Of a stretch of DNA of 64,000 bases, positions 33,917-48,290 are shown piece after piece. The DNA comes from JAGDVO01 sp964590075 [NCBI: uncultured Aquificales bacterium] (GTDB taxonomy: Bacteria > Thermosulfidibacterota > Thermosulfidibacteria > Thermosulfidibacterales). The first letter of the stretch is position 1; each line of letters begins with the position of its first letter. The stretch is taken from assembly GCA_964590075.1 (NCBI GenBank), contig CAZPXS010000002.1, positions 133,783-197,782 on the forward strand, read 5' to 3'. The notes under the pieces were generated by a model. That model saw only the letters and a program-made list of their open reading frames with translations, did no database searches and was not told where the DNA came from. Both the position numbers and the translations under genes were made by a program.

Positions 33917-36900
33917 ATGGTGGAACTTAAAAGAAAGAGTTTTTCAAAGATCAAGGAAGTTTTAGAGCCTCCTTTCCTATTGGAACTCCAAGCTAAGTCT
34001 TATGAGGACTTCCTACAGTTTAACGTACATCCTCAAAAGAGGGAAAACAAAGGCTTGGAGGCTGTCTTTAGGAGTGTCTTTCCTATAGAGGATTATAGTA
34101 GAAGTGCACGTTTGGAGTACGTTGGTTATGAGATAGGAAAGTGGCGCTGTAAATGTGGTGAGTATAAGGGACTTGGTGGTCCGGGTGTTGTATGTGATAG
34201 GTGTGGAGAGAATGTTTTCTTTATGCCCAAATACTCCCCGAGGGATTGTCAGAAAAAGGGATTGACCTACGGAGCTCCTCTCAGAGTACTACTAAGATTG
34301 ATTACTTTCGATATAGATGAGGAAACGGGTCAGAGAACCATAAGGGATATAAAGGAACAGAAGGTATACTTGGGCGAGATACCGCTTATGACTGAAAACT
34401 ATACCTTTATCATAAATGGTGTTGAAAGGGTCGTTGTAAGTCAGTTACATAGATCTCCTGGAGTGATATTTGAGGCCCATAAGACTCAGAGCGAGACGAA
34501 ACCTCAGATAATCGGAAGGATAATACCCTATAGGGGATCCTGGCTCGACTTTGAGTATGACTCTAAGGGACATATGTATGTTAGAATAGATAAGCGCAAA
34601 CGTTTCCCCATAGCTGTTTTCCTATTGGCCCTCGGTATGACTCAGGAGGAGATACTTAAGACGTTCTACGATAGCGAGACCATATATGTGTTGGAAGGTG
34701 GGAAGGTATTCGTAAAGGATGTTACACCGAAACTCATAGGTCAGAAGGTAAAGGCCGATATCATCAATCTCGATAGTGGAGAAGTCGTTGTAAGAAAGGG
34801 AAGAACAATTACAGAATCGGTCTACAGAAGATTGGTAGCCAACCAGGTAAAGAGGGTAGTTATACAGGAAGATGATATATGGGGTAAGCCACTTGCAAGC
34901 GATGTTATCGATCCACTTACAGGTGAGGTTATAGCGGAATGTAACGATATAATTACGGCGGAAAAGTTGGAAGAGATAAGAAGACGTGTGGATAAGTTCG
35001 ATTTACTTGTGATTGAGAGTGATAAGGTTGATACCTCCGTTAGAGACTCTCTCATAATGGAAGATAAGATAAAGACCAGAGAAGATGCCCTTAAGGAAAT
35101 ATACAGAAAAATGAGACCCGGTGAACCTGTGACTCTGGAGTTTGCTGAGGAATATTTCAACAGGATGCTCTTCGATCCGGATAGATTTGATCTATCCGAG
35201 GTTGGTAGACTTAAGATCAACAGAAAGTTTGGCTTCTCAGATGAGGAGGTACCTTTATCCACGAGGACCCTTAGGAAGGAGGATATAATCGCGGTTGTTA
35301 AACATATGATGAAACTCAAGGTTGGAGATGAAAAGCCGGATGATATAGATCATCTCGGAAATAGAAGAGTAAGGGCGGTAGGTGAGTTACTAGAAAATCA
35401 ACTCATGGCCGGTATGCTTAGACTACAGAAGGCCATTAAGGAGAAGATGAGTGTTGAAGATATAGAGTCTATGAGACCCTACGAGTTACTTGGAGCCAAA
35501 CCCTTTATAAATATAGTTAAGAGCTTTTTCGCTACAGGACAGCTATCTCAGTTTATGGATCAGACGAACCCTCTATCGGAGGTAACCCATAAGAGGCGTC
35601 TATCTGCCCTTGGACCAGGAGGATTGACGAGGGAGAGGGCCGGCTTTGAGGTTAGAGACGTTCACCCATCCCACTATGGTAGGATATGTCCTATCGAGAC
35701 TCCGGAAGGTCAGAACATAGGATTGATAACATCGTTGACCGTCTTTGCTAGGGTTAACAAGTATGGTTTTATAGAAACTCCCTATAGGGTTGTCAGGGAT
35801 GGTAAAGTAACGGATGAGGTGGTTTATCTCTCAGCTCTTGAGGAGAACAAGTATGTAATAGCACAGGCAACCGCTCCGGTTGATGAGGAAGGTAGGCTTA
35901 TAGGAGAACTTGTCCCTGCAAGAAAGAATGAGGAGTTTACATGGGTCCATCCCAGTGAGGTTCAACTCATAGATATATCTCCCAAGCAGATAGTTAGTGT
36001 TTCCGCTTCACTGATTCCTTTCCTTGAACACGATGATGCTAACAGAGCCCTTATGGGTTGTAATATGCAGAGACAGGCAGTTCCTCTGATCAAAACTGAG
36101 GCTCCTCTTATTGGGACTGGGATGGAAAGGAAGGTTGCCGTGGATTCTGGTGCGGTTGTGGTGGCCAAGAGAAGTGGAGTTGTGAAGAGTGTTGATGCCA
36201 CAAAGATAATAGTTGCTGTGGATGAAGAGGAGGGTGGCGGAATAGATGTCTACCATCTTAGAAAGTTTTCAAGGTCAAACCAGAATTCCTGCTACAACCA
36301 GAAACCTATAGTTGAAAGAGGACAGAGAGTTGAGAAGGGACAGGTTATAGCTGATGGTCCAGCTACCGAAAACGGTGAACTTGCCCTTGGTAGGAATGTT
36401 TTGGTTGCCTTCATGCCGTGGCGTGGTTACAACTTTGAGGATGCAATTCTCGTCTCTGAGAGATTGGTAAGGGAGGATGTTTACACCTCCATACATATAG
36501 AGGAGTTTGAGGTAGAGGCTAGGGAGACCAAGCTCGGTCCCGAGGAGATTACGAGGGATATACCGAATGTGAGCGTCGATGCACTCAAGAACCTCGATGA
36601 ATTCGGTATAGTGAGGATAGGTACTAAAGTCAAACCTGGGGATATCCTTGTGGGTAAGGTTACTCCTAAGAGTGAGACTCAGTTATCCCCAGAGGAAAAA
36701 GTAATGAGGGTTATATTTGGAGAAAAGGCGAAGGATGTTAAGGATACCTCCCTAAGGGTACCACCGGGTGTTGAAGGTTTCGTTATAGGTGTTGAGGTTT
36801 TCGCTGCGAGGAGTAAGGACAGCGATCCATTTAAAGATGCCTACTATGAGATGGAAAAGAGAAGGATAGAGGAAGATTTTAAACAGCAGATGGATGTGTT

Positions 36901-38098
36901 ATGGGAGATTGAGGCTGAAAAACTAACGCCTATGATTGTGGGTAAAAAGGCTCTTGTTGATATAGTCGATCCCTCTACAGGTAACGTGATAGTTCAGGAG
37001 GGTGAGATAATAAGGGAAGAACATTTGGCCCAGATACCTAAATTTCTGATAAGAAGTATTAAAGTTAAACTTACCAAAGATGAAAGGGCAAGGTGGGAAG
37101 AGATTACCAAAAAGACCAACAAGGATATGGAGAGGTTAAGGGTTATAAGGGATGAACTGATAGATACACTTGATAGACCGGATGAACTACCGAGTGGAGT
37201 GATAAAGAGAGTTAAGGTTTATGTGGCTACTAAGAGAAAACTACAGGTTGGCGACAAGATGGCTGGTAGACATGGTAATAAGGGTGTTGTATCAAAGGTG
37301 CTACCTATTGAGGATATGCCTTATCTTGAGGATGGTACCCCTGTTGATATAGTCCTTAATCCGCTTGGCGTTCCCTCACGTATGAACGTTGGGCAGATAT
37401 TTGAGACTCACTTAGGATGGGCTGCCAAGGAACTAGGTAAAAAACTCGGAGAGCTCATCGAAAGGTACAAAGAGGAGGCGGCAAAGCATATCAGGGAATA
37501 TCTAAAAGATATATATAGGCCTAACGATAGCTGGATAGATGCCCTTAGTGATGAGGAAGTTATAGATCTTGCCAGGAGATTAGAAAAACGTGGTATCCCT
37601 ATGGCTTCTCCTGTTTTCGATGGAGCAACTGAGGAGGAGGTAAAGAAACTCCTTGAGAAAGCTGGATTACCTACTACCGGTAAGGTAAGGTTGTACGACG
37701 GAAGAACCGGCGAACCGTTCGATCAGACCGTAACTGTTGGTTACATGTATATGTTGAAACTACACCACCTCGTTGACGATAAGATTCATGCAAGGGCAAC
37801 AGGTCCATATTCACTTATAACACAGCAGCCACTTGGTGGTAAATCTCACTTTGGCGGTCAGAGATTGGGAGAGATGGAGGTATGGGCTCTTGAAGCTCAT
37901 GGCGCAGCCTATACTTTACAGGAAATGCTTACCGTTAAGTCCGACGATATAGTCGGTAGGAAGAACATGTTCAAGGAGATAATAAAGGGTCACCCAACTC
38001 TCAAACCCTATATACCCGAGTCCTTTAGGGTACTGGTGAAGGAGCTACAGGCTCTAGGTATAGATGTTGAATTGATAACTAGAAAAAAGAAGTATTAG
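33917..38098 (+). CDS. rpoB: RNA polymerase subunit beta, with inserted N-terminal zinc-ribbon-like motif
   Basis: 1,393 residues. Core motifs are present: the rifampicin region ([29 protein letters not shown], near 543-571), the [12 protein letters not shown] block and the C-terminal [23 protein letters not shown] block. Unusual: after [14 protein letters not shown] (61-74) a 29-residue insert (about 75-103) carries C78, C80, C93 and C96, and the chain then resumes with the standard PKYSPRDC...LTY block. The C-x-C-x12-C-x2-C spacing equals that of the RpoC zinc ribbon encoded downstream. In E. coli numbering this lies in the beta protrusion. Confidence 0.97.
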   Translation: MVELKRKSFSKIKEVLEPPFLLELQAKSYEDFLQFNVHPQKRENKGLEAVFRSVFPIEDYSRSARLEYVGYEIGKWRCKCGEYKGLGGPGVVCDRCGENVFFMPKYSPRDCQKKGLTYGAPLRVLLRLITFDIDEETGQRTIRDIKEQKVYLGEIPLMTENYTFIINGVERVVVSQLHRSPGVIFEAHKTQSETKPQIIGRIIPYRGSWLDFEYDSKGHMYVRIDKRKRFPIAVFLLALGMTQEEILKTFYDSETIYVLEGGKVFVKDVTPKLIGQKVKADIINLDSGEVVVRKGRTITESVYRRLVANQVKRVVIQEDDIWGKPLASDVIDPLTGEVIAECNDIITAEKLEEIRRRVDKFDLLVIESDKVDTSVRDSLIMEDKIKTREDALKEIYRKMRPGEPVTLEFAEEYFNRMLFDPDRFDLSEVGRLKINRKFGFSDEEVPLSTRTLRKEDIIAVVKHMMKLKVGDEKPDDIDHLGNRRVRAVGELLENQLMAGMLRLQKAIKEKMSVEDIESMRPYELLGAKPFINIVKSFFATGQLSQFMDQTNPLSEVTHKRRLSALGPGGLTRERAGFEVRDVHPSHYGRICPIETPEGQNIGLITSLTVFARVNKYGFIETPYRVVRDGKVTDEVVYLSALEENKYVIAQATAPVDEEGRLIGELVPARKNEEFTWVHPSEVQLIDISPKQIVSVSASLIPFLEHDDANRALMGCNMQRQAVPLIKTEAPLIGTGMERKVAVDSGAVVVAKRSGVVKSVDATKIIVAVDEEEGGGIDVYHLRKFSRSNQNSCYNQKPIVERGQRVEKGQVIADGPATENGELALGRNVLVAFMPWRGYNFEDAILVSERLVREDVYTSIHIEEFEVEARETKLGPEEITRDIPNVSVDALKNLDEFGIVRIGTKVKPGDILVGKVTPKSETQLSPEEKVMRVIFGEKAKDVKDTSLRVPPGVEGFVIGVEVFAARSKDSDPFKDAYYEMEKRRIEEDFKQQMDVLWEIEAEKLTPMIVGKKALVDIVDPSTGNVIVQEGEIIREEHLAQIPKFLIRSIKVKLTKDERARWEEITKKTNKDMERLRVIRDELIDTLDRPDELPSGVIKRVKVYVATKRKLQVGDKMAGRHGNKGVVSKVLPIEDMPYLEDGTPVDIVLNPLGVPSRMNVGQIFETHLGWAAKELGKKLGELIERYKEEAAKHIREYLKDIYRPNDSWIDALSDEEVIDLARRLEKRGIPMASPVFDGATEEEVKKLLEKAGLPTTGKVRLYDGRTGEPFDQTVTVGYMYMLKLHHLVDDKIHARATGPYSLITQQPLGGKSHFGGQRLGEMEVWALEAHGAAYTLQEMLTVKSDDIVGRKNMFKEIIKGHPTLKPYIPESFRVLVKELQALGIDVELITRKKKY

Positions 38099-38124
38099 TT
38101 TTAAGTCTTTAGGAGGTGTAACTC

Positions 38125-41100
38125 ATGTTTGAAGATATTTTTTGGATGTACGATTGGCCTGAGGATCCAAACGATATAGAGGGAGTTAGGATAAAACTTG
38201 CCTCACCCGATAAGATAAGGGAATGGTCTTACGGAGAGGTTAAAAAAGCTGAAACTATAAATTACAGAACCTTTAAACCTGAAAAGGATGGTTTGTTCTG
38301 TGCTAAAATCTTCGGACCTATAAGGGATTACGAGTGTCTCTGTGGTAAGTACAAAAAGATCAAACACAGAGGCGTAATATGCGATAAATGCGGTGTCGAG
38401 GTTACAACGAGTAAGGTCAGAAGAGAGAGGATGGGACATATAGAACTTGCCGTTCCTGTCGCTCACATCTGGTATGTTAAGGTCTTGCCAAGTAAGATAG
38501 CAACACTACTTGGTATTTCGGTTAAGGATCTTGAAAGGGTCATATACTATGAGTCCTATATAGTTGTAGATCCCGGGGAGACACCCCTTAAAGAAAAGGA
38601 ACTTTTGTCTGAGGCTAGGTATAAGGTCCTTAGGGAACAGTTTGGAGATGCCTTCGATGCCAGGATGGGAGCCGAGGCGATAAGGGATCTCCTTAGGAAG
38701 ATAGATCTCGATGAGCTTGCCGAAGAGCTTAGGATAGAGCTTAGGAAGGTTGGAAGTGGACAGGTACAGAAAGAGATTATGAGAAGGTTGCGTTTGGTGG
38801 AGGCCTTCAGGGAATCCGGTAATAGACCTGAGTGGATGATACTGGAGGTTATCCCGGTTTTACCACCCGATCTTCGGCCCCTTGTTCAGTTGGATGGTGG
38901 AAGGTTTGCGACAAGCGATCTTAACGATCTTTATAGAAGGGTTATCAACAGGAATAACAGATTGAAGAGATTGTTAGAACTTAAGGCTCCCGAGATAATC
39001 ATAAGAAACGAGAAGAGAATGTTACAGGAGGCCGTTGATGCCCTTATAGATAACGGTAGAATGGCGAGACCTATAAAGGTAGCCAACAATAGGCCCTTGA
39101 AATCTCTTACCGATATACTTAGGGGCAAACAAGGTAGGTTCCGTCAGAACCTTTTGGGTAAGAGGGTGGACTATTCCGGTAGAAGCGTTATAGTTGTTGG
39201 TCCAGAGCTGAAACTTAACCAGTGTGGTCTACCTAAGATCATGGCTTTGGAGTTATTCAAACCCTTCATATACCATAAACTGATTCATGAAAAGCAGATA
39301 GCCGCTACTCCTAAAAGAGCTAGGAAACTCGTTGAGCAGATGGTACCTGAGGTATGGGATGCTCTTGAGGAGGTTGTGAAGGAACACCCTGTGATGCTAA
39401 ACCGTGCTCCAACACTCCACAGGCCTTCAATACAGGCCTTTGAGCCTATTCTGGTAGAGGAGAAAGCTATTAAGATACATCCTCTCGTTTGTGTTCCCTA
39501 TAACGCGGACTTTGATGGCGACCAGATGGCGGTTCATGTTCCCGTATCCCTTGAGGCACAGATAGAGTGCTATACTCAGATAATGGCTAATCATAATATT
39601 CTATCTCCTGCCCATGGTAAGCCACTAATGTATCCTACACAGGATATGGTACTGGGTCTTTATTACATGAGTAAACCTAGGGCCAAGGCTAAGGGAGAGG
39701 GTAAAATCTTTTCCTGTCCGGAAGAGGTACAGATGGCCTATGATAGAGGTGCGGTACACCTTCAGGCCAAGATAAAGTGCAGGATAAATGGTAAGATATA
39801 CGATACGACAGTTGGTAGAGTTCTTTTCTACCTTAACGTTGTACCTAGCTGCATCTCCTTCGAGGAGGTAAATAGAGTATACACAAAAGGTTTCCTGCAG
39901 GACCTTGTTTTTGAGGTTGTGAAGAGAGCCGGAAATACGGTTGCCGTTGAGTTTCTAGATAAGATAAAGGATTTCGGATTTGAACTTGCTACAAAATCGG
40001 GAATCTCGATAAGCGTTGATGATATGGAGATACCACCTGAAAAGTGGGACATAATAAGGGTGGGACAGGAAAAGGCCAGTAAAGCTGAAGAAGAGTTTAG
40101 AAGCGGTCTTATAACGTACGGTGAAAGGTATAATAGGTTGGTCGGTATATGGAATGAGGTTACCGATACAGTTACCAACAAGCTCATGGAGATGCTAAAG
40201 CAAAAGGATGAAGAGATAATGGAGGTTAACGGATTTAACGAAGATGGGACTCCAAAGGATTTTAACTCCATATACACAATGGCAATTTCTGCTGCGAGAG
40301 GAGGAGTATCGCAGATAAAACAGCTTGCTGGTATGAGAGGTCTGATGGCCAAACCATCGGGTGAGATTATAGAGACACCGGTTCTTAGTAATTTTAGGGA
40401 AGGTCTCTCGATGCTCGAGTATTTCGTTTCTACCCATGGTGCGAGAAAAGGACTTGCGGATACAGCTTTGAAGACAGCAAATGCGGGTTATCTAACGAGG
40501 AAACTAGTCGATGTTGCCCATCATGAAATTGTGGTTGAACACGATTGCGGAACCGTTGATGGTATTAGGCTTGAACCGTTGGTTGAGGCTGGAAAGACCT
40601 GGGAGAGGATATCGGACAGGATAGTTGGAAGGGTCTGTCTTGAGGATATTAAGGATCCATTCTCCGATACGGAGGAGTACATAGTAAGGGCCGGTGAAGT
40701 TATAGACGAGGAAAAGGCAAGAAGGATAGAGGAAGCTGGTATAAAGAGCGTACTTGTGAGAAGTGTTTTAACCTGTAATTCCAGAGATGGCGTCTGTGCG
40801 ATGTGCTACGGGTGGGATTTATCTAGAAGAAAGATAGTGGATATAGGTGAGGCTGTCGGAGTTATAGCGGCGCAGTCCATAGGAGAGCCTGGAACTCAGC
40901 TTACCATGAGGACCTTCCATATAGGTGGTACGGCAACGATAACTGAGATTTCCCAGTATGAGGCTAAGACACAGGGTATAACCAAGTACGAGAATATAAG
41001 ATACATTTATAATAGAGATGGTCAGAAGGTTGTTATTAACAGAAACGGAGAGATTAAAGTCGTTGATGAAAAGGGGAAGGAGAAAGAGTCCTATCCTGTG

Positions 41101-42483
41101 AAGTATGGTGCCATAATTAAGGTTGAGGATGGGCAGGTCGTAAAGCCTGGTGATGTACTTGTAGAATGGGATCCATACACTGAATCTATCATTTCCGAGC
41201 ACGATGGAAGAGTTAAGTTTGGAGACCTAATAGAGGGTGTTACCATAAAAGAGGAGAGGGACGAGATTACTGGTTTGATAAGAAAGATAGTTGTTGAACC
41301 AAAGGGTACAAGGACTGAGAAGTTACAGCCAAGGATTTCCATAAAGGCAGCCTATAGAAGATCTAATATATCAGGTACCGTTTACTTTGAGAATATCGAT
41401 ACTGTGGTGAGAAATGAAAAGGTCATAGTGGTGAGCGATAACGCGAGGATAGTTATAAGGGGAGATAATACCGAAGAGTCATATCAGATTCCCAAGGGAG
41501 CATGGTTGAGGGTTGGCGAAAAGCAGTATGTTGAAAAGGGTACCATCTTGGCCTATTGGGTACCAACCGATAAGGATACGGATGTAGTCACAATTGGTAG
41601 GTATCCTCTCCCTGTTGGTGCCTATATCCAGGTTAAGGAGGGAGATGTAGTATTCGCTGGAGATGTTTTGGCTAAGACCCCAAGGGAAATGGCTAAAACG
41701 AAGGATATTACAGGTGGTTTGCCAAAGGTAGTCCAGTTGTTCGAGGCTAGAAGACCTAAGGGTAAGGCGATAATTTCGGAGATAGATGGTTTCGTTGAAC
41801 TTGGTCCCGTAATAAGGGGTAAAAGGAGAGTTTTGATAAAGGGAGAGGGTGAGGTAAGGGAATATCAGATTCCCACTACACAACACGTACTTGTTAAGAC
41901 CGGAGATTACGTGAGAGCTGGAGATAAGCTCGTTGACGGAGATGTTGATCCCCATGATTACCTTGAAACCTTTGGTGTGAAGAAAACCCAGCTCTTCCTA
42001 CTAGATGAGGTTCAGAAGATCTATAGGTCACAGGGTGTAGAGATACACGATAAACACATAGAGATCATCATAAGGCAGATGTTTAAGAGAGTTAGGATAG
42101 AGGATCCTGGAGATACCAAGTTCTTACCTGGAGATGAGGTCGATAGGTTTGAGTTTGAAGATGAGAATAGACGTGTTGTGAGTGAAGGTGGTAGACCAGC
42201 TACCGCTAAGCCCATACTCGTTGGTATAGCTAGGGTCGCGGTACAGAGTGATTCCTGGATATCTGCCGCGAGTTTCCAAGAGACGACAAAAGTCCTTGCC
42301 GATGCCGTTGTTAAGGGTAAGGTGGATAAGTTGAAGGGCTTGAAGGAAAATGTTATAGTTGGTAGATTGATACCAGCTGGTACAGGTGCCAGGTATTACA
42401 GGGATACGGAGATAAAGGTAAATCTGGACCTGTTGGGTGATAAGCCCAACACTCAAGATAGTATTGACAATAGGGAAACTTAG
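38125..42483 (+). CDS. rpoC: RNA polymerase subunit beta-prime
   Basis: 1,452 residues. The N-terminal zinc ribbon is C71, C73, C86 and C89 (CLCG, CDKCG). The active-site NADFDGDQM is near residue 466, and the trigger-loop region includes [13 protein letters not shown]. The second zinc site uses [13 protein letters not shown] plus an upstream Cys in EHDCGT. The long beta-barrel-rich SI region (about 960-1190) lies between the bridge/trigger parts. It follows rpoB after 26 nt with AGGAGGTG. Confidence 0.97.
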   Translation: MFEDIFWMYDWPEDPNDIEGVRIKLASPDKIREWSYGEVKKAETINYRTFKPEKDGLFCAKIFGPIRDYECLCGKYKKIKHRGVICDKCGVEVTTSKVRRERMGHIELAVPVAHIWYVKVLPSKIATLLGISVKDLERVIYYESYIVVDPGETPLKEKELLSEARYKVLREQFGDAFDARMGAEAIRDLLRKIDLDELAEELRIELRKVGSGQVQKEIMRRLRLVEAFRESGNRPEWMILEVIPVLPPDLRPLVQLDGGRFATSDLNDLYRRVINRNNRLKRLLELKAPEIIIRNEKRMLQEAVDALIDNGRMARPIKVANNRPLKSLTDILRGKQGRFRQNLLGKRVDYSGRSVIVVGPELKLNQCGLPKIMALELFKPFIYHKLIHEKQIAATPKRARKLVEQMVPEVWDALEEVVKEHPVMLNRAPTLHRPSIQAFEPILVEEKAIKIHPLVCVPYNADFDGDQMAVHVPVSLEAQIECYTQIMANHNILSPAHGKPLMYPTQDMVLGLYYMSKPRAKAKGEGKIFSCPEEVQMAYDRGAVHLQAKIKCRINGKIYDTTVGRVLFYLNVVPSCISFEEVNRVYTKGFLQDLVFEVVKRAGNTVAVEFLDKIKDFGFELATKSGISISVDDMEIPPEKWDIIRVGQEKASKAEEEFRSGLITYGERYNRLVGIWNEVTDTVTNKLMEMLKQKDEEIMEVNGFNEDGTPKDFNSIYTMAISAARGGVSQIKQLAGMRGLMAKPSGEIIETPVLSNFREGLSMLEYFVSTHGARKGLADTALKTANAGYLTRKLVDVAHHEIVVEHDCGTVDGIRLEPLVEAGKTWERISDRIVGRVCLEDIKDPFSDTEEYIVRAGEVIDEEKARRIEEAGIKSVLVRSVLTCNSRDGVCAMCYGWDLSRRKIVDIGEAVGVIAAQSIGEPGTQLTMRTFHIGGTATITEISQYEAKTQGITKYENIRYIYNRDGQKVVINRNGEIKVVDEKGKEKESYPVKYGAIIKVEDGQVVKPGDVLVEWDPYTESIISEHDGRVKFGDLIEGVTIKEERDEITGLIRKIVVEPKGTRTEKLQPRISIKAAYRRSNISGTVYFENIDTVVRNEKVIVVSDNARIVIRGDNTEESYQIPKGAWLRVGEKQYVEKGTILAYWVPTDKDTDVVTIGRYPLPVGAYIQVKEGDVVFAGDVLAKTPREMAKTKDITGGLPKVVQLFEARRPKGKAIISEIDGFVELGPVIRGKRRVLIKGEGEVREYQIPTTQHVLVKTGDYVRAGDKLVDGDVDPHDYLETFGVKKTQLFLLDEVQKIYRSQGVEIHDKHIEIIIRQMFKRVRIEDPGDTKFLPGDEVDRFEFEDENRRVVSEGGRPATAKPILVGIARVAVQSDSWISAASFQETTKVLADAVVKGKVDKLKGLKENVIVGRLIPAGTGARYYRDTEIKVNLDLLGDKPNTQDSIDNRET

Positions 42484-42522
42484 TATTATATTTGAGTGCT
42501 GTTTTCTGAGGGAGGTGAAATT

Positions 42523-43373
<851 letters not shown>

Positions 43374-43387
43374 GGGGTAGGGGAAGT

Positions 43388-45478
43388 ATGTCTGAAGCTA
43401 GATATCCCATAGAGAGGATAAGAAACATAGGAATAATGGCTCATATAGATGCTGGTAAAACCACGGTTACAGAGAGGATTCTCTACTATACCGGTAGAAC
43501 TTACAAGATCGGTGAGGTACATGAAGGTACCGCCACAATGGACTGGATGGAACAGGAGAAGGAAAGAGGTATTACGATTACAGCTGCCTGTACCACCTGT
43601 TTTTGGCGGGATCATAGGATAAACATAATAGATACACCAGGTCACGTGGATTTCACGATAGAGGTTGAAAGATCGCTGAGGGTCCTTGATGGTGGTGTTG
43701 TAGTATTATGCGGTGTTGCTGGGGTACAGCCTCAGACTGAGACGGTATGGAGACAGGCCACGAAATACAAGGTACCGAGGGTGATTTTCGTTAATAAGAT
43801 GGATAGAATCGGGGCGGATTTCTTTGCCGCGGTAAAAAGTGTGGAGGAAAAACTAAACGCTACTCCCTGTGTCTTACAGGTACCTATAGGTGCTGAGAGC
43901 AATTTTGTTGGAGTTGTTGATCTCGTTGATATGAAAGCTATCGTTTGGGAAGAGGAGACACTTGGAGCAAAGTATCATTACGAGGAGATTCCTAAAGAGC
44001 TTGAAGATCTGGCCTTTGAATGGCGTGAAAAGATGTTGGAGACATTAGCTGAAGTTGATGAAGAATTGATGGAGAAGTACCTTGAAGGCAAGGAAATAAC
44101 TGTGGATGAGATAAAGAGGGCTATAAGGAAAGGTACCATAGAGATGAAAATATTCCCAACCTTATGTGGTAGTGCCTTTAAAAACAAAGGTGTACAGCCC
44201 CTATTGGATGCTGTTGTTGATTATCTCCCTTCTCCCCAGGATCTACCTCCTGTGGAGGGTATTAATCCCTATACGGGTGAGAAGGAGATAAGGAGACCAA
44301 GCGAGTCTGATCCCTTTACCGCTCTCGCCTTTAAGATAATGATGGATCCCTTTGTGGGTCAGCTCGTTTACTTCAGGGTTTACTCGGGTATGATGAAGAC
44401 TGGTGATACGGTACTAAATCCAAGGACTGGTAACAAGGAGCGTATAGGTAGACTTCTAAGGATGCATGCGAATAAGAGGGAGGAGATAAGCGAGGTAAGG
44501 GCAGGTGATATTGCGGCCTGCGTAGGTATGAAGGATATATATACGGGTGATACAATATGTGATCCTAATAAACCTATTGTTCTTGAGTCTCTCGAATTCC
44601 CAGAACCTGTTATTTCCGTTGCTATAGAGCCTAAGACTAAAGCCGATCAGGATAAGCTCGGTAACGCTTTATCCAAGCTAGCCAAGGAGGATCCATCCTT
44701 CAGGGTTAGTTATAATGAGGAGACTGGTGAGACGATAATAAGCGGAATGGGTGAGTTACACCTTGAGATAATAGTCGATAGATTGAAGAGGGAGTATAAG
44801 GTAGAGGCTAACGTTGGTAAACCACAGGTTGCATATAAGGAGACCATAAGAAAACCTGCGAAGGCTGAGGGTAAATACATAAGACAGACAGGTGGTCGTG
44901 GTCAGTATGGACACGTAATTATAGAGATAGAGCCTCTCGAGAGAGGAAAAGGTTTCGTCTTTGAGGATCATATAGTTGGTGGAGTAATTCCTAAGGAGTA
45001 CATACCCAGTGTTGAGAAGGGAATCAGGGAAGCTCTTGAGAATGGAGTACTTGCTGGTTATCCGGTTGTTGATCTAAAGGTAAAATTGGTGGATGGATCA
45101 TACCACGAGGTAGATTCATCCGATCTTGCCTTTAAGATAGCGGGTTCCATGGCCATAAAGGATGCCGTTAAGAAGGCCGATCCAGTTTTACTTGAGCCTA
45201 TAATGAGAGTGGAGGTCGTAACTCCCGAGGAGTATATGGGAGAGGTGATAGGAGATCTAAACTCTAGAAGGGGAAGAATCCAGTCTATAGAAGAAGGTAA
45301 AGGTGTTAAGATAATTACGGCGCTTGTCCCTCTTGCGGAGATGTTTGGTTATGCGACTACCTTAAGGTCGCTCACACAGGGTAGAGGTAGCTTCACTATG
45401 CAATTTGACCATTATGAGGAAGTTCCTGCTAACATTGCACAGCAGATTATAGGTAATAGAAAATCTTCCAAAGAATAG
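43388..45478 (+). CDS. fusA: Elongation factor G
   Basis: 696 residues from ATG 43388. Ribosome translocation GTPase: P-loop [12 protein letters not shown] (about 18-29), switch [10 protein letters not shown] and NKMD. Domains II-V follow, including the GRGQYGHV block of domain IV. Only one fusA is in the window. Confidence 0.97.
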   Translation: MSEARYPIERIRNIGIMAHIDAGKTTVTERILYYTGRTYKIGEVHEGTATMDWMEQEKERGITITAACTTCFWRDHRINIIDTPGHVDFTIEVERSLRVLDGGVVVLCGVAGVQPQTETVWRQATKYKVPRVIFVNKMDRIGADFFAAVKSVEEKLNATPCVLQVPIGAESNFVGVVDLVDMKAIVWEEETLGAKYHYEEIPKELEDLAFEWREKMLETLAEVDEELMEKYLEGKEITVDEIKRAIRKGTIEMKIFPTLCGSAFKNKGVQPLLDAVVDYLPSPQDLPPVEGINPYTGEKEIRRPSESDPFTALAFKIMMDPFVGQLVYFRVYSGMMKTGDTVLNPRTGNKERIGRLLRMHANKREEISEVRAGDIAACVGMKDIYTGDTICDPNKPIVLESLEFPEPVISVAIEPKTKADQDKLGNALSKLAKEDPSFRVSYNEETGETIISGMGELHLEIIVDRLKREYKVEANVGKPQVAYKETIRKPAKAEGKYIRQTGGRGQYGHVIIEIEPLERGKGFVFEDHIVGGVIPKEYIPSVEKGIREALENGVLAGYPVVDLKVKLVDGSYHEVDSSDLAFKIAGSMAIKDAVKKADPVLLEPIMRVEVVTPEEYMGEVIGDLNSRRGRIQSIEEGKGVKIITALVPLAEMFGYATTLRSLTQGRGSFTMQFDHYEEVPANIAQQIIGNRKSSKE

Positions 45479-45491
45479 AGGGGGGTGTTAC

Positions 45492-46696
45492 TATGGGTAA
45501 GGCCAAGTTTGAGAGGAAGAAGCCGCATGTGAACATAGGGACGATAGGGCATGTTGATCATGGTAAGACTACGTTGACGGCTGCGATAACGAAGGTATTG
45601 TCTACTAGGGGTTTTGCGGATTTTACGCCCTATGAGCAGATAGACAAGGCGCCGGAGGAGAGGGAGAGGGGGGTTACGATAAATGTTGCGCATATAGAGT
45701 ATGAGACGGAGAGGAGGCACTATGCGCATATAGATTGTCCTGGGCATGCTGACTATATAAAGAACATGATAACTGGTGCTGCGCAGATGGATGGTGCGAT
45801 ACTGGTTGTATCTGCGGCTGATGGTCCTATGCCGCAGACTAGGGAGCATGTATTGTTGGCTAGGCAGGTTAACGTACCTGCGATGGTGGTATTTATGAAC
45901 AAGGTGGACATGGTGGATGATCCTGAGTTGTTGGACTTAGTTGAGTTAGAGGTGAGGGAGTTATTGAGCAAGTATGGATTTCCTGGGGATGAGGTGCCAG
46001 TTGTTAGGGGTAGTGCGTTGAAGGCTTTGGAGTGTGGGTGTGGTAAGGAGGAGTGTGAGTGGTGTAGTAGTATATGGGAGTTGATGAGGGCTGTGGATGA
46101 GTATATACCTGAGCCTGTGAGGGATGTGGACAAGCCGTTTTTGATGCCTATAGAGGATGTGTTTAGCATAAGTGGACGTGGTACTGTTGTGACTGGCAGG
46201 GTAGAGAGGGGCAGGCTGAGGCCTGGAGATGAGGTTGAGATAGTAGGTTTAGGGCCTACGAGGAAGACGGTTGCGACTAGTGTAGAGATGTTTAGGAAGG
46301 TATTGGATGAGGCTATAGCTGGGGATAACATAGGGGTTTTATTGAGGGGTATAGGGAAGGATGAGGTAGAGAGGGGGCAGGTATTAGCGCAGCCTGGTAG
46401 TATAAAGCCGTATAGGAAGTTTAGGGCTGAGGTGTATGTATTGACGAAGGAGGAGGGAGGTAGGCACACGCCGTTTTTCAGTGGTTATAGGCCGCAGTTT
46501 TACTTTAGGACAACAGATGTTACGGGTACGGTGACGTTACCTGAGGGAGTGGAGATGGTGATGCCGGGTGACAACGTTAACATATATGTGGAGTTGATTT
46601 ATCCTGTTGCGTTGGAGCCTGGGTTGAGGTTTGCGATTAGGGAAGGTGGTAAGACTGTTGGTGCTGGTGTTATAACTGAAGTTATAGAGGATTAAT
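45492..46696 (+). repeat. Direct repeat copy 2 (tuf gene)
   Basis: Reads identical to 29304-30508. The boundaries coincide with the coding sequence plus one base at each side, as expected from gene conversion limited to the gene. Confidence 0.93.
45493..46695 (+). CDS. tuf: Elongation factor Tu, copy 2
   Basis: 400 residues, the same protein as the copy at 29305, including the C181/C183/C188/C191 insert. This is the tufA position (rpsL-rpsG-fusA-tuf). The ribosome binding site differs from copy 1 (GAGGGGGGTG). rpsJ starts only 2 nt after the stop, and its GAGG lies inside the tuf 3' end, so the str and S10 gene sets are fused. Confidence 0.97.
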   Translation: MGKAKFERKKPHVNIGTIGHVDHGKTTLTAAITKVLSTRGFADFTPYEQIDKAPEERERGVTINVAHIEYETERRHYAHIDCPGHADYIKNMITGAAQMDGAILVVSAADGPMPQTREHVLLARQVNVPAMVVFMNKVDMVDDPELLDLVELEVRELLSKYGFPGDEVPVVRGSALKALECGCGKEECEWCSSIWELMRAVDEYIPEPVRDVDKPFLMPIEDVFSISGRGTVVTGRVERGRLRPGDEVEIVGLGPTRKTVATSVEMFRKVLDEAIAGDNIGVLLRGIGKDEVERGQVLAQPGSIKPYRKFRAEVYVLTKEEGGRHTPFFSGYRPQFYFRTTDVTGTVTLPEGVEMVMPGDNVNIYVELIYPVALEPGLRFAIREGGKTVGAGVITEVIED

Positions 46697-46697
46697 C

Positions 46698-47012
46698 ATG
46701 GGTAGGCGGATAAGGATAAAGTTAAAATCCTTTGATCATAGGATACTTGATAAGTCGGTTCAGGATATAGTGAAGGCGGTTATACCTACCGGTGCAAAAG
46801 TAGTAGGTCCCATACCACTACCTACCAAGATAAGTAGATGGACCGTACTGAGATCGCCCCATATCGATAAAAAGTCTAGAGAGCAGTTTGAGATAAGAAC
46901 CCATAAGAGGTTGATAGAGTTGGTCGATCCAACTCCTGATACTATAGATGCCTTGAGTAACATTGAACTAGCCGCAGGTGTAGAGGTAGAGGTTAAACTA
47001 ATAGATGAATGA
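46698..47012 (+). CDS. rpsJ: 30S ribosomal protein S10
   Basis: 104 residues. Contains the VGPIPLPTK and [14 protein letters not shown] blocks. It is also NusE, the partner of NusB and NusG in antitermination. It overlaps the possible early start of rplC and opens the S10 gene set. Confidence 0.97.
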   Translation: MGRRIRIKLKSFDHRILDKSVQDIVKAVIPTGAKVVGPIPLPTKISRWTVLRSPHIDKKSREQFEIRTHKRLIELVDPTPDTIDALSNIELAAGVEVEVKLIDE

Positions 47013-47028
47013 ATCGGGAGAGGTTGTG

Positions 47029-47658
47029 ATGGTTGGACTTCTTGGTAAAAAAATAGGTATGACGCAGGTTTTTAGAGAGGATGGTACTGTTGTTCCTGTT
47101 ACGGTTTTAGAGGCTGGCCCCTGTTATGTGGTTATGAAGAGAACACCCGATAGGGATGGTTATTCTGCGGTACAGTTGGGATATGAGGAAGTTAAGGAAA
47201 AGGCTTTGAACAAACCTATGATAGGTCATTTTAGAAAACACAACGTTCCTCTACTGAGGTATCTGAGGGAGATAAGAATAGATGATCCAGAGCTTTTAAA
47301 CAACCTTGAGGAAGGTCAGGTTGTGACCTGTGAGATATTCCAGGTTGGTGAGAAGGTTAATGTTACTGGTTGGACTAAGGGTAGAGGTTTCCAGGGTCCA
47401 ATGAAGAGACACGGTATGAGTGGTCAGAGGGATTCCCACGGTGCCCGTTATCACAGGGTTATAGGTTCTATAGGTATGAGGAAGTTCCCGGGTAGGGTTC
47501 ACAAGGGTAAGAGAATGCCCGGACATATGGGTACTAATAGAGTTACCGTTAGGAATCTCGAGGTTGTTGCCGTATACCCTGATAAGAATCTGATACTTGT
47601 GAAAGGTGCTGTTCCTGGCTACAGGGGAAGCTTGGTAATAATCAGGAAGGCGGGGTGA
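47029..47658 (+). CDS. rplC: 50S ribosomal protein L3
   Basis: 209 residues from ATG 47029 (GGGAGAGG upstream), the usual length; an in-frame ATG at 47005 sits inside rpsJ. Starts [15 protein letters not shown]. The [12 protein letters not shown] loop reaches toward the peptidyl-transferase centre. Confidence 0.96.
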   Translation: MVGLLGKKIGMTQVFREDGTVVPVTVLEAGPCYVVMKRTPDRDGYSAVQLGYEEVKEKALNKPMIGHFRKHNVPLLRYLREIRIDDPELLNNLEEGQVVTCEIFQVGEKVNVTGWTKGRGFQGPMKRHGMSGQRDSHGARYHRVIGSIGMRKFPGRVHKGKRMPGHMGTNRVTVRNLEVVAVYPDKNLILVKGAVPGYRGSLVIIRKAG

Positions 47659-47663
47659 TAGCC

Positions 47664-48290
47664 ATGGAAGTTACTCTTTACGGTATGGATGGAAGTGTTG
47701 TTGGTAACATAAACGTTAGCGATGAGATTTTTAAAGGGAAGATCAACAAGCATCTAATGTGGGAAGCTGTGAGAATGAGGTTGTTCAACGAAAGGGCAGG
47801 TACCGCCTGTACCAAGACCAGAGGTGAGGTGAGAGGTGGCGGTAGGAAACCTTGGCCCCAGAAAGGTACAGGTAGGGCTAGACAGGGATCGATAAGAGCA
47901 CCACACTGGGTGGGTGGTGGTGTTGTGTTTGGTCCTAAGCCTAGGGATTGGAGTTATGAGATACCGAAGAAGGCGAGGAAGAAGGCTGTAATAAGCGCTC
48001 TTTCCGCAAGGATGGTTGATGGTGATATAATTTTTGTTGATAGGATAGTTTTCGAAAGCCATAAAACCAAGAATGCGGTTAAATTTCTAAAGGACTTGGG
48101 AATCAGTGATAAAAAGGTCTTGATTATAGTTGATAGTTTGGATTACAATCTTGATCTTGCGACAAGGAACCTACCTAACGTTAAGGTTTTGGTTGCTAAT
48201 GCCATTAATACCTATGATGTTTTAGATGCTGATAAGATCGTGATAGAAAAGGATGCACTTCCAATAATAGAGGAGAGGTTGGCGTCATGA
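47664..48290 (+). CDS. rplD: 50S ribosomal protein L4
   Basis: 208 residues from ATG 47664. The extended loop with [19 protein letters not shown] lines the exit tunnel. In enterobacteria L4 represses the S10 operon, but here no long leader precedes rpsJ. It overlaps rplW by 4 nt. Confidence 0.96.
   Translation: MEVTLYGMDGSVVGNINVSDEIFKGKINKHLMWEAVRMRLFNERAGTACTKTRGEVRGGGRKPWPQKGTGRARQGSIRAPHWVGGGVVFGPKPRDWSYEIPKKARKKAVISALSARMVDGDIIFVDRIVFESHKTKNAVKFLKDLGISDKKVLIIVDSLDYNLDLATRNLPNVKVLVANAINTYDVLDADKIVIEKDALPIIEERLAS

Noticed and set aside
34822-35319. A 165-codon minus-strand frame within rpoB
   Set aside because: Antisense to a certain gene, Ser/Leu-rich shadow composition, no supporting signals.
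39828-40352. A 174-codon minus-strand frame within rpoC
   Set aside because: Shadow of rpoC on the opposite strand with no start signals.
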